From NCBI GenBank assembly GCA_044221335.1, contig JBGAPI010000024.1, positions 12,920 through 76,919 on the forward strand: a stretch of 64,000 nt of DNA, read 5' to 3'. The stretch comes from JBGAPI01 sp044221335 (GTDB taxonomy: Bacteria; Pseudomonadota; Gammaproteobacteria; Xanthomonadales; Ahniellaceae). This document shows positions 18,913 through 27,888 of the stretch, in pieces (the first letter of the stretch is position 1; each line of letters starts with the position of its first letter). The notes beneath the pieces are model-generated. The model was given only the letters and a program-made list of their open reading frames with translations. It had not been told where the DNA came from and did not search any database. A program made the position numbers and the translations under genes.

Positions 18913-19179
18913 TCAACTCTCGAACCAATGCACCCGCATCTGCCGAAGGAGCGCTTCCGTGATCGGATAGCCGGACGCCGACCCGATAACCGAGTCGATC
19001 GTGCGGCGCGGACACAACGCGGTGTCGTCGTAGATCCAGCGCACGATCTCGGCGGGAAGAAACGTGGCGAGGCAGTAGAAGCAGCCACAGAGCTCGCTCG
19101 CCTCGATCACCGAGCGATGCTCCGACGACGCGCGATGGGCGGCGATGTGCGGATGCTGGGTGTCGATGGGGCGGTTCAC
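18913..19179 (-). CDS. Small conserved cytoplasmic protein with degenerate zinc site
   Basis: An 88-residue protein with a GTG start. It matches a widespread small family with the signature CGCFYCLxxFxPxEI ... TALCPxCGIDSVIGSASGYPIT. Here the first pair (CGCFYC) is intact, but the second reads CPRRTIDSVIG. The CPxCG that normally completes the site has lost its last cysteine and glycine. The family's function is unknown. The change could be a real degenerate zinc site or a local error. Confidence 0.75.
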   Translation of the reverse strand: MNRPIDTQHPHIAAHRASSEHRSVIEASELCGCFYCLATFLPAEIVRWIYDDTALCPRRTIDSVIGSASGYPITEALLRQMRVHWFES

Positions 19180-19204
19180 GGCAGTCTCCGAATTCGACGA
19201 GGCA

Positions 19205-19275
19205 CTGTCGCCGGGGCGGGTACGGCCCGCCCTACGCGCTCGCCACTGCCACCCTGGGCCCTGGGCCCTATCGAA
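19205..19275. repeat. Family B and D palindromes
   Basis: GGCGGGTACGGCCCGCCCTACG (family B) is followed by CCTGGGCCCTGGGCCC (family D). It lies between the small zinc-site gene and the SLC13 gene, with no gene of its own. Confidence 0.65.
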
Positions 19276-19382
19276 GCACAGCGGCGCATCGACAGCGGTG
19301 TCGCGGCGGCGCTTGCGTCGAAGCTGAAAGGTCCACCGGCGTCACTGGGCCCTGACCGTAGCTCACCCACCCAAGACACCGA

Positions 19383-21227
19383 TCATCGAAACATCAGGCG
19401 AACCATCCCGATCACGATCACCAGATGCGCCACGGTGAGCGGCAGGCCGGCGCGCCACAGGTCGGAGTTCCGATAGCTGCCCGGCCCCTGGATGATCGCC
19501 ATCACCGGATTGGACGGGCTGACGAAGCTGTTGCTGGCCGACAGCGCGACGATCATCGCAAACGCGGCCGGGTTGGCGCCGGCGGCCAGCGCCATGTTGA
19601 TCGCGATCGGCACCATCACGATGGTCGCGCCGACGTTCGACATCACCTGGGTGAAGATCACGGTGAGCACGCCGACCATCACCTGCAGGAGCAGCACCGG
19701 CGGATGGCCGCCGGTGGCGCGCAGGAACTCCTGCGACAGCCAGGCCGCGGCGCCGGTCGAGTCCACCGCCCAGCCGAGCGGGATCAGGCAGGCCATCATG
19801 AAGATCGTCTTCCAGCTCACCGCCGAATAGGCCTCGTCCATCGACAGCACGCCGGTCAGCAGCATGCCGATCGCCCCGGCCATCAGCGACAGCGGCAGCT
19901 TCAGGTCGGAGAGCAGGCCGAGGCCGATGGCAAGCCCGAAGAACACGACGGCGTGCAGGATCTTGTGCGGCCGTTCCTCTTCCTTCGGATAGTCCGTGAC
20001 CACCACGAAGTCGCCGTCCTCGGCGGCCTGCGCGAGGTTCTTCCAGAAGCCATGGAAGATCAGCGAATCGCCGGCGCGCACCGAGGCCGAGCGCAGGTCC
20101 TCGCGGATGATCTGCTCGCCGCGGTTCAAGGCCAGCACCGCGATGCCGTAGCGCTTGCGCAGGCGGAGTTCGCCGACCCGCTGGCCGACGTAGCTCGAGG
20201 TCGGCGGCACCACGGCCTCGGCGATGCCCGCGCGCTCGGCGTTGAACATCTCGGCGAAATTGACCCGGCCGTAGAGCATGGTCAGCCCCTCGTGCGCCGC
20301 CCAGGCGCCGACCTGCTCGCGGCTGCCCAGGATGCCGAGCACGCTGCCGATGTGGATGATCTCGTCGGCCGGCGGCGCCAGGCGGCCGTCCTCGTCGGTC
20401 TTGATCGCGAGGATGAGCGGCGCGCCCGAGCGCGCCTCGACCTCGCCGATCGACAGGCCGATCAGCTGCGAGCCGGCGCCGACCTCGCACTCGATGATCT
20501 CGCCGTCGATGCCGTAGACGCTGGCGAAATAGGTCTCGGTGCGCGCCGGCGTGACGATCTCGCGGTCCTCGCGATCCGGCACGAAACGGTCCCAGAACAG
20601 CCAGTAGAAGAGCAGGCCGGCGACGAGCAGCGCGACGCCGATCGGCGTCACCGAGAACATGTGGAAGGGTTCGAGCGTGTCGGCACCCGGGGGAAGATTC
20701 CGGTTGACCGAGGCGATCAGGTCGTTCAGCAGGATCTGCGGCGAATTGCCGACCATCGTCAGGGTGCCGCCCAGCATGATGCAGCACGCCATCGGCAGCA
20801 GCAGCCGCGACAGGCCGAGGCCGGTGCGCGACGACAGCCGGCTCGCGACCGGCACGAACAGCGCGGTCAGTGCGGGGTTCTGCATCACGGCCGACAGCGT
20901 GCCGGTCAGCGCGCACAGCACCAGCAGCAGGCGCCGCTCGACGCCGTTCGACAATCGCAGGATGAAGCTTGCGGCATAGCCGAGCACGCCGGTGCGATCG
21001 AGGCCGGCGCCGAGGATCATGGTTGCCATGATCGCGATCACCGCGTCGCCGGCGAAACCGGCGAACAACTGCTCGACCCGGACCAGTCGCGCCACCCCGA
21101 GCACCACCAGCACCAGGAGCGCGACCACATCGGCGCGCAGCCAGTCGAGCGCCAGCATCAGCACGGAGAAACCCACGAGCCCCAGTACCAGGGCCATTTC
21201 GCGGGTGAGGACGAGACCTTGATCCAT
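19383..21227 (-). CDS. SLC13-family transporter with TrkA-C domains
   Basis: A 614-residue inner-membrane protein of the CitMHS/DASS (SLC13) type. Two hydrophobic halves flank a cytoplasmic insert (about residues 205-395) containing two RCK/TrkA-C domains (for example GSQLIGLSIGEVEA and SSYVGQRVGELRLRKRYGIA). Conserved transporter loops are MVGNSPQILLNDL in the first half and SNVGATIVMVPIAI plus SASNSFVSPSNPVMAI in the second. Such proteins move dicarboxylates, sulfate or other anions with sodium. The TrkA-C pair suggests regulation by a nucleotide or ion. No substrate can be assigned. Confidence 0.9.
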   Translation of the reverse strand: MDQGLVLTREMALVLGLVGFSVLMLALDWLRADVVALLVLVVLGVARLVRVEQLFAGFAGDAVIAIMATMILGAGLDRTGVLGYAASFILRLSNGVERRLLLVLCALTGTLSAVMQNPALTALFVPVASRLSSRTGLGLSRLLLPMACCIMLGGTLTMVGNSPQILLNDLIASVNRNLPPGADTLEPFHMFSVTPIGVALLVAGLLFYWLFWDRFVPDREDREIVTPARTETYFASVYGIDGEIIECEVGAGSQLIGLSIGEVEARSGAPLILAIKTDEDGRLAPPADEIIHIGSVLGILGSREQVGAWAAHEGLTMLYGRVNFAEMFNAERAGIAEAVVPPTSSYVGQRVGELRLRKRYGIAVLALNRGEQIIREDLRSASVRAGDSLIFHGFWKNLAQAAEDGDFVVVTDYPKEEERPHKILHAVVFFGLAIGLGLLSDLKLPLSLMAGAIGMLLTGVLSMDEAYSAVSWKTIFMMACLIPLGWAVDSTGAAAWLSQEFLRATGGHPPVLLLQVMVGVLTVIFTQVMSNVGATIVMVPIAINMALAAGANPAAFAMIVALSASNSFVSPSNPVMAIIQGPGSYRNSDLWRAGLPLTVAHLVIVIGMVRLMFR

Positions 21228-21284
21228 GCCCGGCTGTTGTCGTTTTCAGGGCGGCGGCAGTCGTGCGAGTGTAGCCCGGATGCG

Positions 21285-21392
21285 CCTGCAGGAGCGGCGC
21301 GAGCCGCCATGTCCGAGGAGCGTGAACCCCGAGTGCGAGGTCTCGCGAGTCGCGGCTCATGCCGCTCCTACATCGCGACTCACGCCGCTTTA
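21285..21392. repeat. Family C palindromes next to the hydrolase stop
   Basis: Repeated units of the type GGAGCGGCGCGAGCCGCCATG and GCGGCTCATGCCGCTCCTACATCGCGACTC. The last unit supplies the TAA stop of the hydrolase gene on the minus strand (TAAAGCGGCGTGAGTCGCG). Confidence 0.65.
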
Positions 21393-22181
21393 CATCAGGA
21401 AGGACGCCACTCGTTCCAATACCTCGTCCCGTCGCTCCCGATGCGGGATGTGTCCGCAACCGTCGAGCAGCATCAGCTCCGCAGGCCCGGCGACCCCCGC
21501 GGCGATCCGCCGCGGGAACGCCAGGCTGCCGAACTCGTCCCGGTCGCCATGGATCGCCAGGACCGGGCACGAGACCCGCGGCAGCACTGCATCGAGCGAC
21601 CAGCCGTCGAACGCCGGCGACAGCCAGTTGTCTGCCCAGGCCGCGTTGACCCAGCGTGCCCGCTCGCCGTGCCAGCGTTCGAGCCGGGCGAATTGCGCCG
21701 GGTCGGCGAAGGCGCGCTGTGCCGCGCGGATACCCTCCAGCGTGCGCCCCTCGACGAAGGCCTGTGCGGATTCCGAAACCACGGCCGCCACCGCGTCCGG
21801 ATGGAGCGCGGCGATGGTCAGCGCCATCCCGCCGCCGACGCTGTGGCCAAACAGCACGGCCCGCTCCAGGGCGAGTCCGGCACGCAGCGCGGGAAAGTAG
21901 ATCTCGGCTTCCTCGTCGATGAATCGCGGCGACGCCGGCTCGATCCGTTGCGTCGAACGGCCGAAGCCCAGGCGGTCGTAGGCGATGACCGAGCGCCTGG
22001 TCGCGTGCGACAGGGCTTCGGGGAAGTCGCGCCATTGCTCGACCGAACCCAGGGAGTCGTGGAGCAGGACGATCGGCGCGTGCGCGGCGCTGGCAATGCT
22101 CCAGCGACGGACGAAGAGGTCACCGTTGGGGACCGCTATCGTGAGGTCCGTCCGAGTGCAGTCGAAGGCCTTGGAAGACAT
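21390..22181 (-). CDS. Alpha/beta hydrolase
   Basis: A 263-residue cytoplasmic hydrolase. The oxyanion-hole region is LLHDSLGSVEQWRDFP, the nucleophile elbow GHSVGGG (Ser about residue 106), the acid region HGDRDEFG and the catalytic His in GCGHIPHRER. Length and motifs fit the MhpC/epoxide-hydrolase-like superfamily of esterases. The substrate is unknown. It precedes trmB on the same strand, but 105 bp of repeat-like sequence separates them. Confidence 0.88.
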   Translation of the reverse strand: MSSKAFDCTRTDLTIAVPNGDLFVRRWSIASAAHAPIVLLHDSLGSVEQWRDFPEALSHATRRSVIAYDRLGFGRSTQRIEPASPRFIDEEAEIYFPALRAGLALERAVLFGHSVGGGMALTIAALHPDAVAAVVSESAQAFVEGRTLEGIRAAQRAFADPAQFARLERWHGERARWVNAAWADNWLSPAFDGWSLDAVLPRVSCPVLAIHGDRDEFGSLAFPRRIAAGVAGPAELMLLDGCGHIPHRERRDEVLERVASFLM

Positions 22182-22286
22182 GGTCAGGTCGAGCGTAGCG
22201 CCTGGCGCCTGTTGTGGGAGCGACTTCAGTCGCTCCCTCGATGGCCGTGCTGATCTTGCGGCTCGCGTGACAGTGCGAGCGCCGCC

Positions 22287-22982
22287 CTACCTGCGGAAGG
22301 TGAGATCCCACACGCCATGCCCCAGCCGCGTCCCGCGCCGCTCGAAGCGCGATTCGACGCGCCATTCGGGTCGCGGCGCGTAGTGACCGGCGCCGTGCGC
22401 GTTGACGAAGTCCGGCGCCGCGTCGCCGACCGCCAGCATCTGCTCGGCGTAGTCCTGCCAGTCGGTCGCGCAATGGACGATGCCGCCGGGCGCGAGGCGC
22501 GTGGCCAGCAGCGCGAGGAAGGGGGGCTGGATCAGGCGGCGCTTCTGCTGGCGGGTCTTCGGCCAGGGATCGGGGAACAGCACGCGGACCTCGGCGAGCG
22601 CAGCGGGGACGAGCAGGCGGCTCAAGACGTCGACCGCGTCGTGGTTGATCACCTTGAGATTGCGGACGCCGGCCGCGGCCGCGCGCACCAGCAGGTAGCC
22701 AACGCCGGGTCGATGCACTTCGATCCCCAGGAAGTCGCGCTCCGGTTCGGCCTGGGCCGAGGCCAGCAACTGCTCGCCGTTGCCGAAGCCGATCTCCAGC
22801 ACCCGCGGCGCGCGGCGGCCGAACAGCGCGTCGAGGTCGAGCGGACCCGGCGTGTCGTAGTCGACGTCGATGCCGTAGTTCGGCCAGGCCGCATCGAGCG
22901 CCCGCTGCTGCCCGGGCGTGATGCGGCCCTGGCGGAGGACGAAGGAGCGGATGGGTCGGGTCGATTTGGGGCTGTCGGTCAT
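22287..22982 (-). CDS. trmB: tRNA (guanine-N7-)-methyltransferase
   Basis: TrmB methylates G46 in the variable loop of tRNAs using S-adenosylmethionine. The 231-residue protein shows the SAM-binding motif VLEIGFGNGEQLL, the family motif LFPDPWPKTRQQKRRL and TDWQDYAEQML. I chose the ATG of MTDSPKSTRPIRSF because the earlier in-frame start lies inside a family D repeat. It is the last gene of thiS-thiG-trmB on the minus strand. The TAG stop is the edge of a GC-rich palindrome (TAGGGCGGCGCTCGC). Confidence 0.95.
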   Translation of the reverse strand: MTDSPKSTRPIRSFVLRQGRITPGQQRALDAAWPNYGIDVDYDTPGPLDLDALFGRRAPRVLEIGFGNGEQLLASAQAEPERDFLGIEVHRPGVGYLLVRAAAAGVRNLKVINHDAVDVLSRLLVPAALAEVRVLFPDPWPKTRQQKRRLIQPPFLALLATRLAPGGIVHCATDWQDYAEQMLAVGDAAPDFVNAHGAGHYAPRPEWRVESRFERRGTRLGHGVWDLTFRR

Positions 22983-22994
22983 CGGGTGTGCTTT

Positions 22995-23160
22995 CGACGA
23001 TAGGGCCCAGGTCACAGGGCCCAGCGGGAGCGGGCTTGGTCGAGATCAGACGTCGAGGCGCGTCGAGGTGCCGCTGGGCCCTGGGCCCAATTCGACGACG
23101 TCGTTTCGAAGACGCGCACTTCCGGCACCTCGCACCGGCGGGCTGTGCCCGCCCTACCCG
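22995..23160. repeat. Family D inverted pair plus family B unit
   Basis: GGGCCCAGG (around 23000) and CCTGGGCCC (around 23085) form inverted arms between thiG and trmB. A family B unit (GGCGGGCTGTGCCCGCCCTAC) at 23137-23157 gives thiG its TAG stop. Confidence 0.7.
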
Positions 23161-23966
23161 ATCGTCCCATCGATCGGCGACGATGCCGACGCGTAGCGCT
23201 TGCGCGGGATGCGGCCGGCGCGGAACGCCTCGCGACCCGCCTCGATCGCCTTCTTCATCGCGCTGGCCATCAGCACCGGGTTCCTGGCGCCGGCGATCGC
23301 GGTGTTCATCAGCACGCCGTCGCAACCGAGCTCCATGGCGATCGCCGCATCGGACGCGGTGCCGACGCCGGCGTCGACCAGGATCGGCACCTTGGCGTTC
23401 TCGACGATGGTCAGGATGTTGTAGGGATTGCGGATGCCGAGGCCCGAGCCGATCGGCGCCGCCAGCGGCATCACCGCGACGCAGCCCATCTCCTCGAAGC
23501 GCTTTGCCATGATCGGGTCGTCGCTGGTGTAGACCATCACCTCGAAGCCCTCGCGGATGAGCACCTCGGCGGCCTTCAGCGTCTCCGGAATGTCCGGGTA
23601 CAGCGTCTTCGGGTCGCCCAGCACCTCGAGCTTCACCAGCTTGTGGTCATCGAGCAGTTCGCGCGCGAGGCGGCAGGTGCGCAGCGCGTCCTCGGCGTTG
23701 TAGCAGCCGGCGCTGTTCGGCAGCAGCGTGTACTTCGACGGCGGCAGCACGTCGAGCAGGTTCGGCTCGCCCTTGTTCTGGCCGATGTTCGTCCTGCGGA
23801 TCGCGACGGTGACGATCTCGGCACCGGCGGCCTCGGTGGCGAGGCGGGTCTCCTCGAGGTCGCGGAACTTGCCGGTACCGGTCAGCAGGCGCGAGCGGTA
23901 GCGGCGGCCGGCGATCACCAGGGAATCGTCGTCGAGGGCGGCGGGGGGCAGCGGTGCGTTCATCAT
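23154..23966 (-). CDS. thiG: Thiazole synthase
   Basis: ThiG builds the thiazole phosphate of thiamine from deoxyxylulose phosphate, dehydroglycine and ThiS-thiocarboxylate. The 270-residue protein has SRLLTGTGKF near the N-terminus, RRTNIGQNKGEPNLLD, the Schiff-base lysine region LVKLEVLGD (about residue 111), MPLAAPIGSGLGI and the phosphate site ILVDAGVGTASDAA. It follows thiS after 72 bp on the same strand. Its last codons run into a family B repeat that provides the TAG stop. Confidence 0.97.
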   Translation of the reverse strand: MMNAPLPPAALDDDSLVIAGRRYRSRLLTGTGKFRDLEETRLATEAAGAEIVTVAIRRTNIGQNKGEPNLLDVLPPSKYTLLPNSAGCYNAEDALRTCRLARELLDDHKLVKLEVLGDPKTLYPDIPETLKAAEVLIREGFEVMVYTSDDPIMAKRFEEMGCVAVMPLAAPIGSGLGIRNPYNILTIVENAKVPILVDAGVGTASDAAIAMELGCDGVLMNTAIAGARNPVLMASAMKKAIEAGREAFRAGRIPRKRYASASSPIDGTIG

Positions 23967-24038
23967 TCGATCCCGTTGGGCGATTCGCCTGCGGCGACTC
24001 GCCCCATCAAAGAGCAGATTGGAATAAGGCGACTCGGA

Positions 24039-24239
24039 TCAGCCGCCGCCGAGGGCGTGGACGATTTCCACCGACTGCCCGGCGACGAGCATGCGGGCGC
24101 CGTGCTGGCTCTTCGGCACGATCTCGCGATCGACCTCGACCGCCACGCGGCGATCGGCAAGGCCGAGACTCGCCAGCAGTTCGGCCACGCTGCCGTCGGG
24201 GCGCCAGTCGTGGGGCTGGCCGTTCAGGAGGATGTTCAT
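24039..24239 (-). CDS. thiS: Sulfur carrier protein ThiS
   Basis: A 66-residue ubiquitin-like sulfur carrier for thiazole synthesis. The C-terminus ends in GGG, the tail that is adenylated and converted to the thiocarboxylate. The core motif VAVEVDREIVPKSQH and the closing GQSVEIVHALGGG are typical. It is the first gene of thiS-thiG-trmB. I looked upstream for a TPP riboswitch (CUGAGA / ACCUGAUCUGGAUAAUGCCAGCG) and did not find one, so the operon may be regulated another way. Confidence 0.95.
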   Translation of the reverse strand: MNILLNGQPHDWRPDGSVAELLASLGLADRRVAVEVDREIVPKSQHGARMLVAGQSVEIVHALGGG

Positions 24240-24273
24240 TGGGCGGGATTGTAGTGGTTTGAAGTGTTTCGAA

Positions 24274-24434
24274 TCAGGGCCCAGGGTATGGGGACCAGGG
24301 CCCGGAAGAGCCGGTGCATCGCCGGCGTCCCGCGCTCCGCCCGGGCGAGTCCCCGAACGCATCCCGCGGAGCCGCAACCGGGAGGGAATCCTCGTCCGCT
24401 GCGGCTCCTGGGACCGATACCCTGGGCCCTGATC
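24274..24434. repeat. Family D inverted repeat, about 160 bp
   Basis: The arms ATCAGGGCCCAGGGTAT (left) and ATACCCTGGGCCCTGAT (right) are reverse complements. The interior is rich in short CCGG/CGGAG palindromes. It lies upstream of thiS, within the 452-bp divergent gap before serC. Confidence 0.75.
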
Positions 24435-24456
24435 GCCTGGCGCCACGCGAGCTTAG

Positions 24457-24640
24457 TAGGGCGGGCACCGCCCGCCATCGCGAGGCGATTCGCAACGGCG
24501 GCCAATGGCCGCCCTACGGCACTTCGTAGGGCGGGCACCGCCCGCCATCGCGAGACGATTCGCAACGGCGGCCAATGGCCGCCCTACGGCACTGCCATGG
24601 CGCCTTGCGATGGCGGCAGATGGCCGCCCTGCGACTAGGT
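24457..24640. repeat. Family B tandem units (70-bp period)
   Basis: Two nearly identical 70-bp units start at 24457 and 24527. Each consists of TAGGGCGGGCACCGCCCGCC, a short linker, and GGCGGCCAATGGCCGCC. A third, partial unit follows to about 24640. The array ends about 50 bp before serC, so the serC promoter must lie within or just after it. Confidence 0.85.
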
Positions 24641-24691
24641 TCAATGCTGAAAACTTCCATGCTAGGTTCGGGATCCCCTTTGGAGACCGTG

Positions 24692-25771
24692 ATGACCCGC
24701 GCATACAACTTCAGCTCGGGGCCGGCGATGCTGCCCGAGCCCGTCCTCCGTCAGGCCCAGGCCGAGATGCTCGAGTGGTCGACCGCGCGTGCCTCGGTGA
24801 TGGAAGTCAGTCATCGCGGCAAGGAATTCATGGCGCTGGCGGAAGAGTCCGAGCGCGACCTGCGCGAGGTCATGGCGATCCCGGCCAACTACAAGGTGCT
24901 GTTCCTGCAAGGCGGCGCCACCACCCACTTCGCGCTGCTGCCGATGAATTTCGCGCGCGGCGGCAAGGCCGACTACGTGGTGAACGGCCAGTGGGGCGAG
25001 AAGGCGGCCAAGGAAGCGAAGCCGAGCTGCACGGTCAACATCGCGGCGAACAGCGCGGCGCAGAACTTCTTCTCGATCCCGGCGCGCAGCGACTGGAACC
25101 TCGATCCGGGTGCCGCCTACGTCCACATCACCCCGAACGAGACCATCGGCGGCGTCGAATTCCACGACACTCCCGACGTCGGCGACGTGCCGCTGATCGC
25201 CGACATGTCGTCGAACATCCTGTCGCGCCCGATCGACGTCTCGAAGTACGGCGTGATCTACGCCGGCGCCCAGAAGAACATCGGCGCCTCGGGCCTCGTC
25301 GTGCTGATCGTGCGCGAGGACCTGCTCGAGCGCTGTCCGAAGGATCTGCCGAACATCCTCAACTATTCCGCGCACGCGAAGGACGGCTCGCTGCTCAATA
25401 CCCCGAACACCTTCGGCTGGTACCTGGCCGGGCTGGTGTTCAAGTGGGTCAAGGCCGAAGGCGGCCTCGCCGCGATGGCCGAGCGCAATGCCGCGAAGGC
25501 GAAGCTGCTGTACGACTACATCGACGCGTCGGGCTACTACTCGAACCCGGTCGATCGGGCCGCGCGCTCGCGGATGAACATCCCGTTCCGCCTGCCGAAC
25601 GAGGCGCTGGACGAGCCCTTCCTGAAGGGCGCGAAGGCCGCCGGCCTCGACGCACTGAAGGGTCACCGCTCGGTCGGCGGCATGCGGGCATCGATCTACA
25701 ACGCGATGCCGCTGGCTGGCGTCGAGGCGCTGGTGTCCTTCATGAAGGATTTCGCCTCGAAGAACGGCTGA
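24692..25771 (+). CDS. serC: Phosphoserine aminotransferase
   Basis: SerC transfers the amino group of glutamate to 3-phosphohydroxypyruvate (serine pathway) and also acts in PLP synthesis. The 359-residue protein has the family opening YNFSSGPAMLPEPVL, LFLQGGATTHFALLPMN and the PLP-lysine region YGVIYAGAQKNIGASG (Lys about 195). RSVGGMRASIYNAMP closes the active site. The ATG was chosen because it follows GGAGA and begins the conserved N-terminus. It opens a run of serine and aromatic amino acid genes. Confidence 0.97.
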   Translation: MTRAYNFSSGPAMLPEPVLRQAQAEMLEWSTARASVMEVSHRGKEFMALAEESERDLREVMAIPANYKVLFLQGGATTHFALLPMNFARGGKADYVVNGQWGEKAAKEAKPSCTVNIAANSAAQNFFSIPARSDWNLDPGAAYVHITPNETIGGVEFHDTPDVGDVPLIADMSSNILSRPIDVSKYGVIYAGAQKNIGASGLVVLIVREDLLERCPKDLPNILNYSAHAKDGSLLNTPNTFGWYLAGLVFKWVKAEGGLAAMAERNAAKAKLLYDYIDASGYYSNPVDRAARSRMNIPFRLPNEALDEPFLKGAKAAGLDALKGHRSVGGMRASIYNAMPLAGVEALVSFMKDFASKNG

Positions 25772-25772
25772 C

Positions 25773-25875
25773 GCAGGGCGGGCACTGCCCGCCATCGCGA
25801 AGCGCCACGCAGGAGGCGGGCAATGCCCGCCATCGCGAAGTACCGGGCAGGAGGTGGGCAAGGCCCGCCCTGCGC
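25773..25875. repeat. Family B triple unit between serC and serA
   Basis: Three copies of GGCGGGCA-x-TGCCCGCC-like hairpins follow the serC TGA directly. They separate serC from serA by 161 bp and could act as a partial terminator or an mRNA-stabilising structure within the operon. Confidence 0.8.
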
Positions 25876-25932
25876 CCCGGGCCCTTCGCCGAGAACTCCA
25901 CAGAATCCGACCACTTCCAAGGCCTCCCAGCC

Positions 25933-27093
25933 ATGTTCAAGATCAAGACGCTGAACAACATCTCCAAGAACGGCCTCAACCGACTCCCCCACGGCGGCTA
26001 CACGGTCGGCAACGACATCGCCGATCCGGACGCGATCCTGGTGCGCTCCGCCGACATGCACGCGCTCGCGGTGCCGCCGTCGCTGAAGGCGATCGGCCGC
26101 GCCGGTGCCGGCGTCAACAACATCCCGGTCGCCGAGATGTCGAAGCGCGGCATCCCGGTGTTCAACGCACCCGGCGCCAACGCCAACGCCGTGAAGGAAC
26201 TGGTGCTCGCCGGCATGCTGATGAGCGCGCGCAACGTCGCGGAGGCGATCGGCTTCTCGGCCACGCTGAAGGGCCGCGCCGATGCCGAGGCCGCGATGGA
26301 GAACGAGAAGAAGCGCTTCGTCGGCACCGAGCTGTCCGGTCGCGTGCTCGGCGTGGTCGGCCTCGGCGCCATCGGCGTGAAGGTCGCCAACGCCGCGCGC
26401 GCCCTGGGCATGAAGGTGTTCGGCTTCGACCCGCACATGACCGTCGAGGGCGCCTGGCAGCTGTCCTCCGACGTCGTGAAGGCCAGTTCCCTGTTGGAAC
26501 TCTTTGCAGCGTCCGACTACATCAGCTTCCACGTGCCGCTGAACGACGCGACCCGCGGCCTGTTCAACGACGCGGCGCTCGCCGCGGCGAAGTCCGGCGT
26601 GGTCCTGCTCAACTTCTCGCGCGACGGCATCATCGACGCCGCCACGCTGAAGGCGGGCCTCGCCGCCGGCAAGATCGGCCGCTACGTCACCGACTTCCCG
26701 AAGCCCGACACCGTCGACGACCCGCGGGTGATCTCGCTGCCCCACCTCGGCGCCTCCACCGCCGAAGCCGAGGAGAACTGCGCGCTGATGGTGGTCGACC
26801 AGGTCCGCGACTACCTCGAGAACGGCAACATCGCCAATGCGGTGAATTTCCCGGCGACCCGGATGTCGCGCGCCGGTACCCACCGCATCTGCGTCGCCAA
26901 CCGCAACGTGCCGAACATGATCGGCCAGCTGTCCCACGTGCTGGGCGCCGCCGGCCTCAACATCGAGCAGATGCACAATGCCTCGCGCGGCGACCTCGCC
27001 TACAACCTCGTCGACGTCGGACAGCCGGTGTCGGAGGCCGTGGTGAAGGAGATCTCCGCGATCGAGGGCATCCTCAGCGTTCGGGTGGTCTGA
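25933..27093 (+). CDS. serA: D-3-phosphoglycerate dehydrogenase
   Basis: SerA oxidises 3-phosphoglycerate to 3-phosphohydroxypyruvate, the substrate of the neighbouring SerC. The 386-residue protein has the NAD-binding motif VVGLGAIG (about residue 140) and the catalytic Arg (NFSRDG), Glu (STAEAEEN) and His (SLPHLGAST). A C-terminal ACT domain (about 315-386) is the usual serine-feedback site. It is shorter than E. coli SerA (about 410) and belongs to the ~390-residue group. Its place directly after serC puts two consecutive serine steps together. Confidence 0.94.
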   Translation: MFKIKTLNNISKNGLNRLPHGGYTVGNDIADPDAILVRSADMHALAVPPSLKAIGRAGAGVNNIPVAEMSKRGIPVFNAPGANANAVKELVLAGMLMSARNVAEAIGFSATLKGRADAEAAMENEKKRFVGTELSGRVLGVVGLGAIGVKVANAARALGMKVFGFDPHMTVEGAWQLSSDVVKASSLLELFAASDYISFHVPLNDATRGLFNDAALAAAKSGVVLLNFSRDGIIDAATLKAGLAAGKIGRYVTDFPKPDTVDDPRVISLPHLGASTAEAEENCALMVVDQVRDYLENGNIANAVNFPATRMSRAGTHRICVANRNVPNMIGQLSHVLGAAGLNIEQMHNASRGDLAYNLVDVGQPVSEAVVKEISAIEGILSVRVV

Positions 27094-27098
27094 TCCGG

Positions 27099-27800
27099 AT
27101 GGGACCAGGGGCCCACCTCGAACCGGCCCACGCGACGCCGCGCCGAAGGTTGCGCGTGATCGCGGCCCTGGTCCTGCCGCTTGCGGGAGCCGGCTGCGGG
27201 GTCGACGACCCCGGCCACGCGTCCCCGCCGGCGGAGTTCGGCGCGACCGCCAGCCGCTTTTCCTGCTCGGCGGCCCAGGGTGTCTACCGCTGGCCGCCGG
27301 TCGCAGGCGAGTACGCCAACGGCCGGATTCCGAGCAATCGCAGCCCGTGGGACGGCGGCCTTCCGATCCCGATCCACGGGCGCGAAGTGCAGATCTGGCT
27401 GCGCCAGGTCAATGGCGAGATGGACTTCCATTGGCGCGAAGTGAAGCGCGACGCCGGGGGCGGCGTGCGCCTCGGCCGCGACTGGGGCTACAACCTCTAC
27501 GACGACTTCCGCTGCGAGCACGGGCGTCTGGTGTTCGCCGCGCGCGACCTCGGTCGCGACGACCGCTACGGCGGCGAGGGCATCCGCCGCGGCTTCACCG
27601 TGGTGCCGATGGCCGACGGCGCGCTGGCGGTCGGCATCAAGACCGTCGCGTACCGGGTGAAGGGATCGCTATTCTCGTACGAGGGCAGTTCGGTGGGCGA
27701 CTACGAGACCGACGTCACCTACTGGTCCTGGTCGAAGCTGGCGCGTACCGGCGACGGTTCGACCGAGCCTGCCGCCGACGCCTCGTCGGTCGGTTCGTGA
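27099..27800 (+). CDS. Putative lipoprotein, unknown function
   Basis: A 233-residue protein with a basic N-terminus, a hydrophobic stretch and the lipobox LAGAGC (Cys about residue 34), so it is probably a lipid-anchored envelope protein. The mature part is rich in Trp and Tyr, with segments such as QIWLRQVNGEMDFHWREV and RDWGYNLYDDFRCEHG. No known domain was recognised. The start is uncertain: the ATG five bases after serA gives a long n-region, while TTG or GTG codons near 27150-27158 would give a more normal signal peptide. It sits between serA and pheA, an unexpected place for an envelope protein. Confidence 0.65.
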   Translation: MGPGAHLEPAHATPRRRLRVIAALVLPLAGAGCGVDDPGHASPPAEFGATASRFSCSAAQGVYRWPPVAGEYANGRIPSNRSPWDGGLPIPIHGREVQIWLRQVNGEMDFHWREVKRDAGGGVRLGRDWGYNLYDDFRCEHGRLVFAARDLGRDDRYGGEGIRRGFTVVPMADGALAVGIKTVAYRVKGSLFSYEGSSVGDYETDVTYWSWSKLARTGDGSTEPAADASSVGS

Positions 27801-27888
27801 CGGCGGATATCGCCACTCGTCCTATGCGCGCGCTCGGCGGCGTGTGCCGAGGCCGCGATACTGAACCGCCGAATTGACCGGACCGACG

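Noticed and set aside
19363..22035. 890-codon minus-strand open frame across the transporter and hydrolase genes
   Set aside because: It is a shadow frame of the SLC13 and hydrolase genes. High GC keeps stops rare and the product is Arg/Gly-rich without domains.
24240..24691. TPP riboswitch upstream of thiS
   Set aside because: No match to the conserved CUGAGA or the long THI-box segment was found. The region is filled by inverted repeats.
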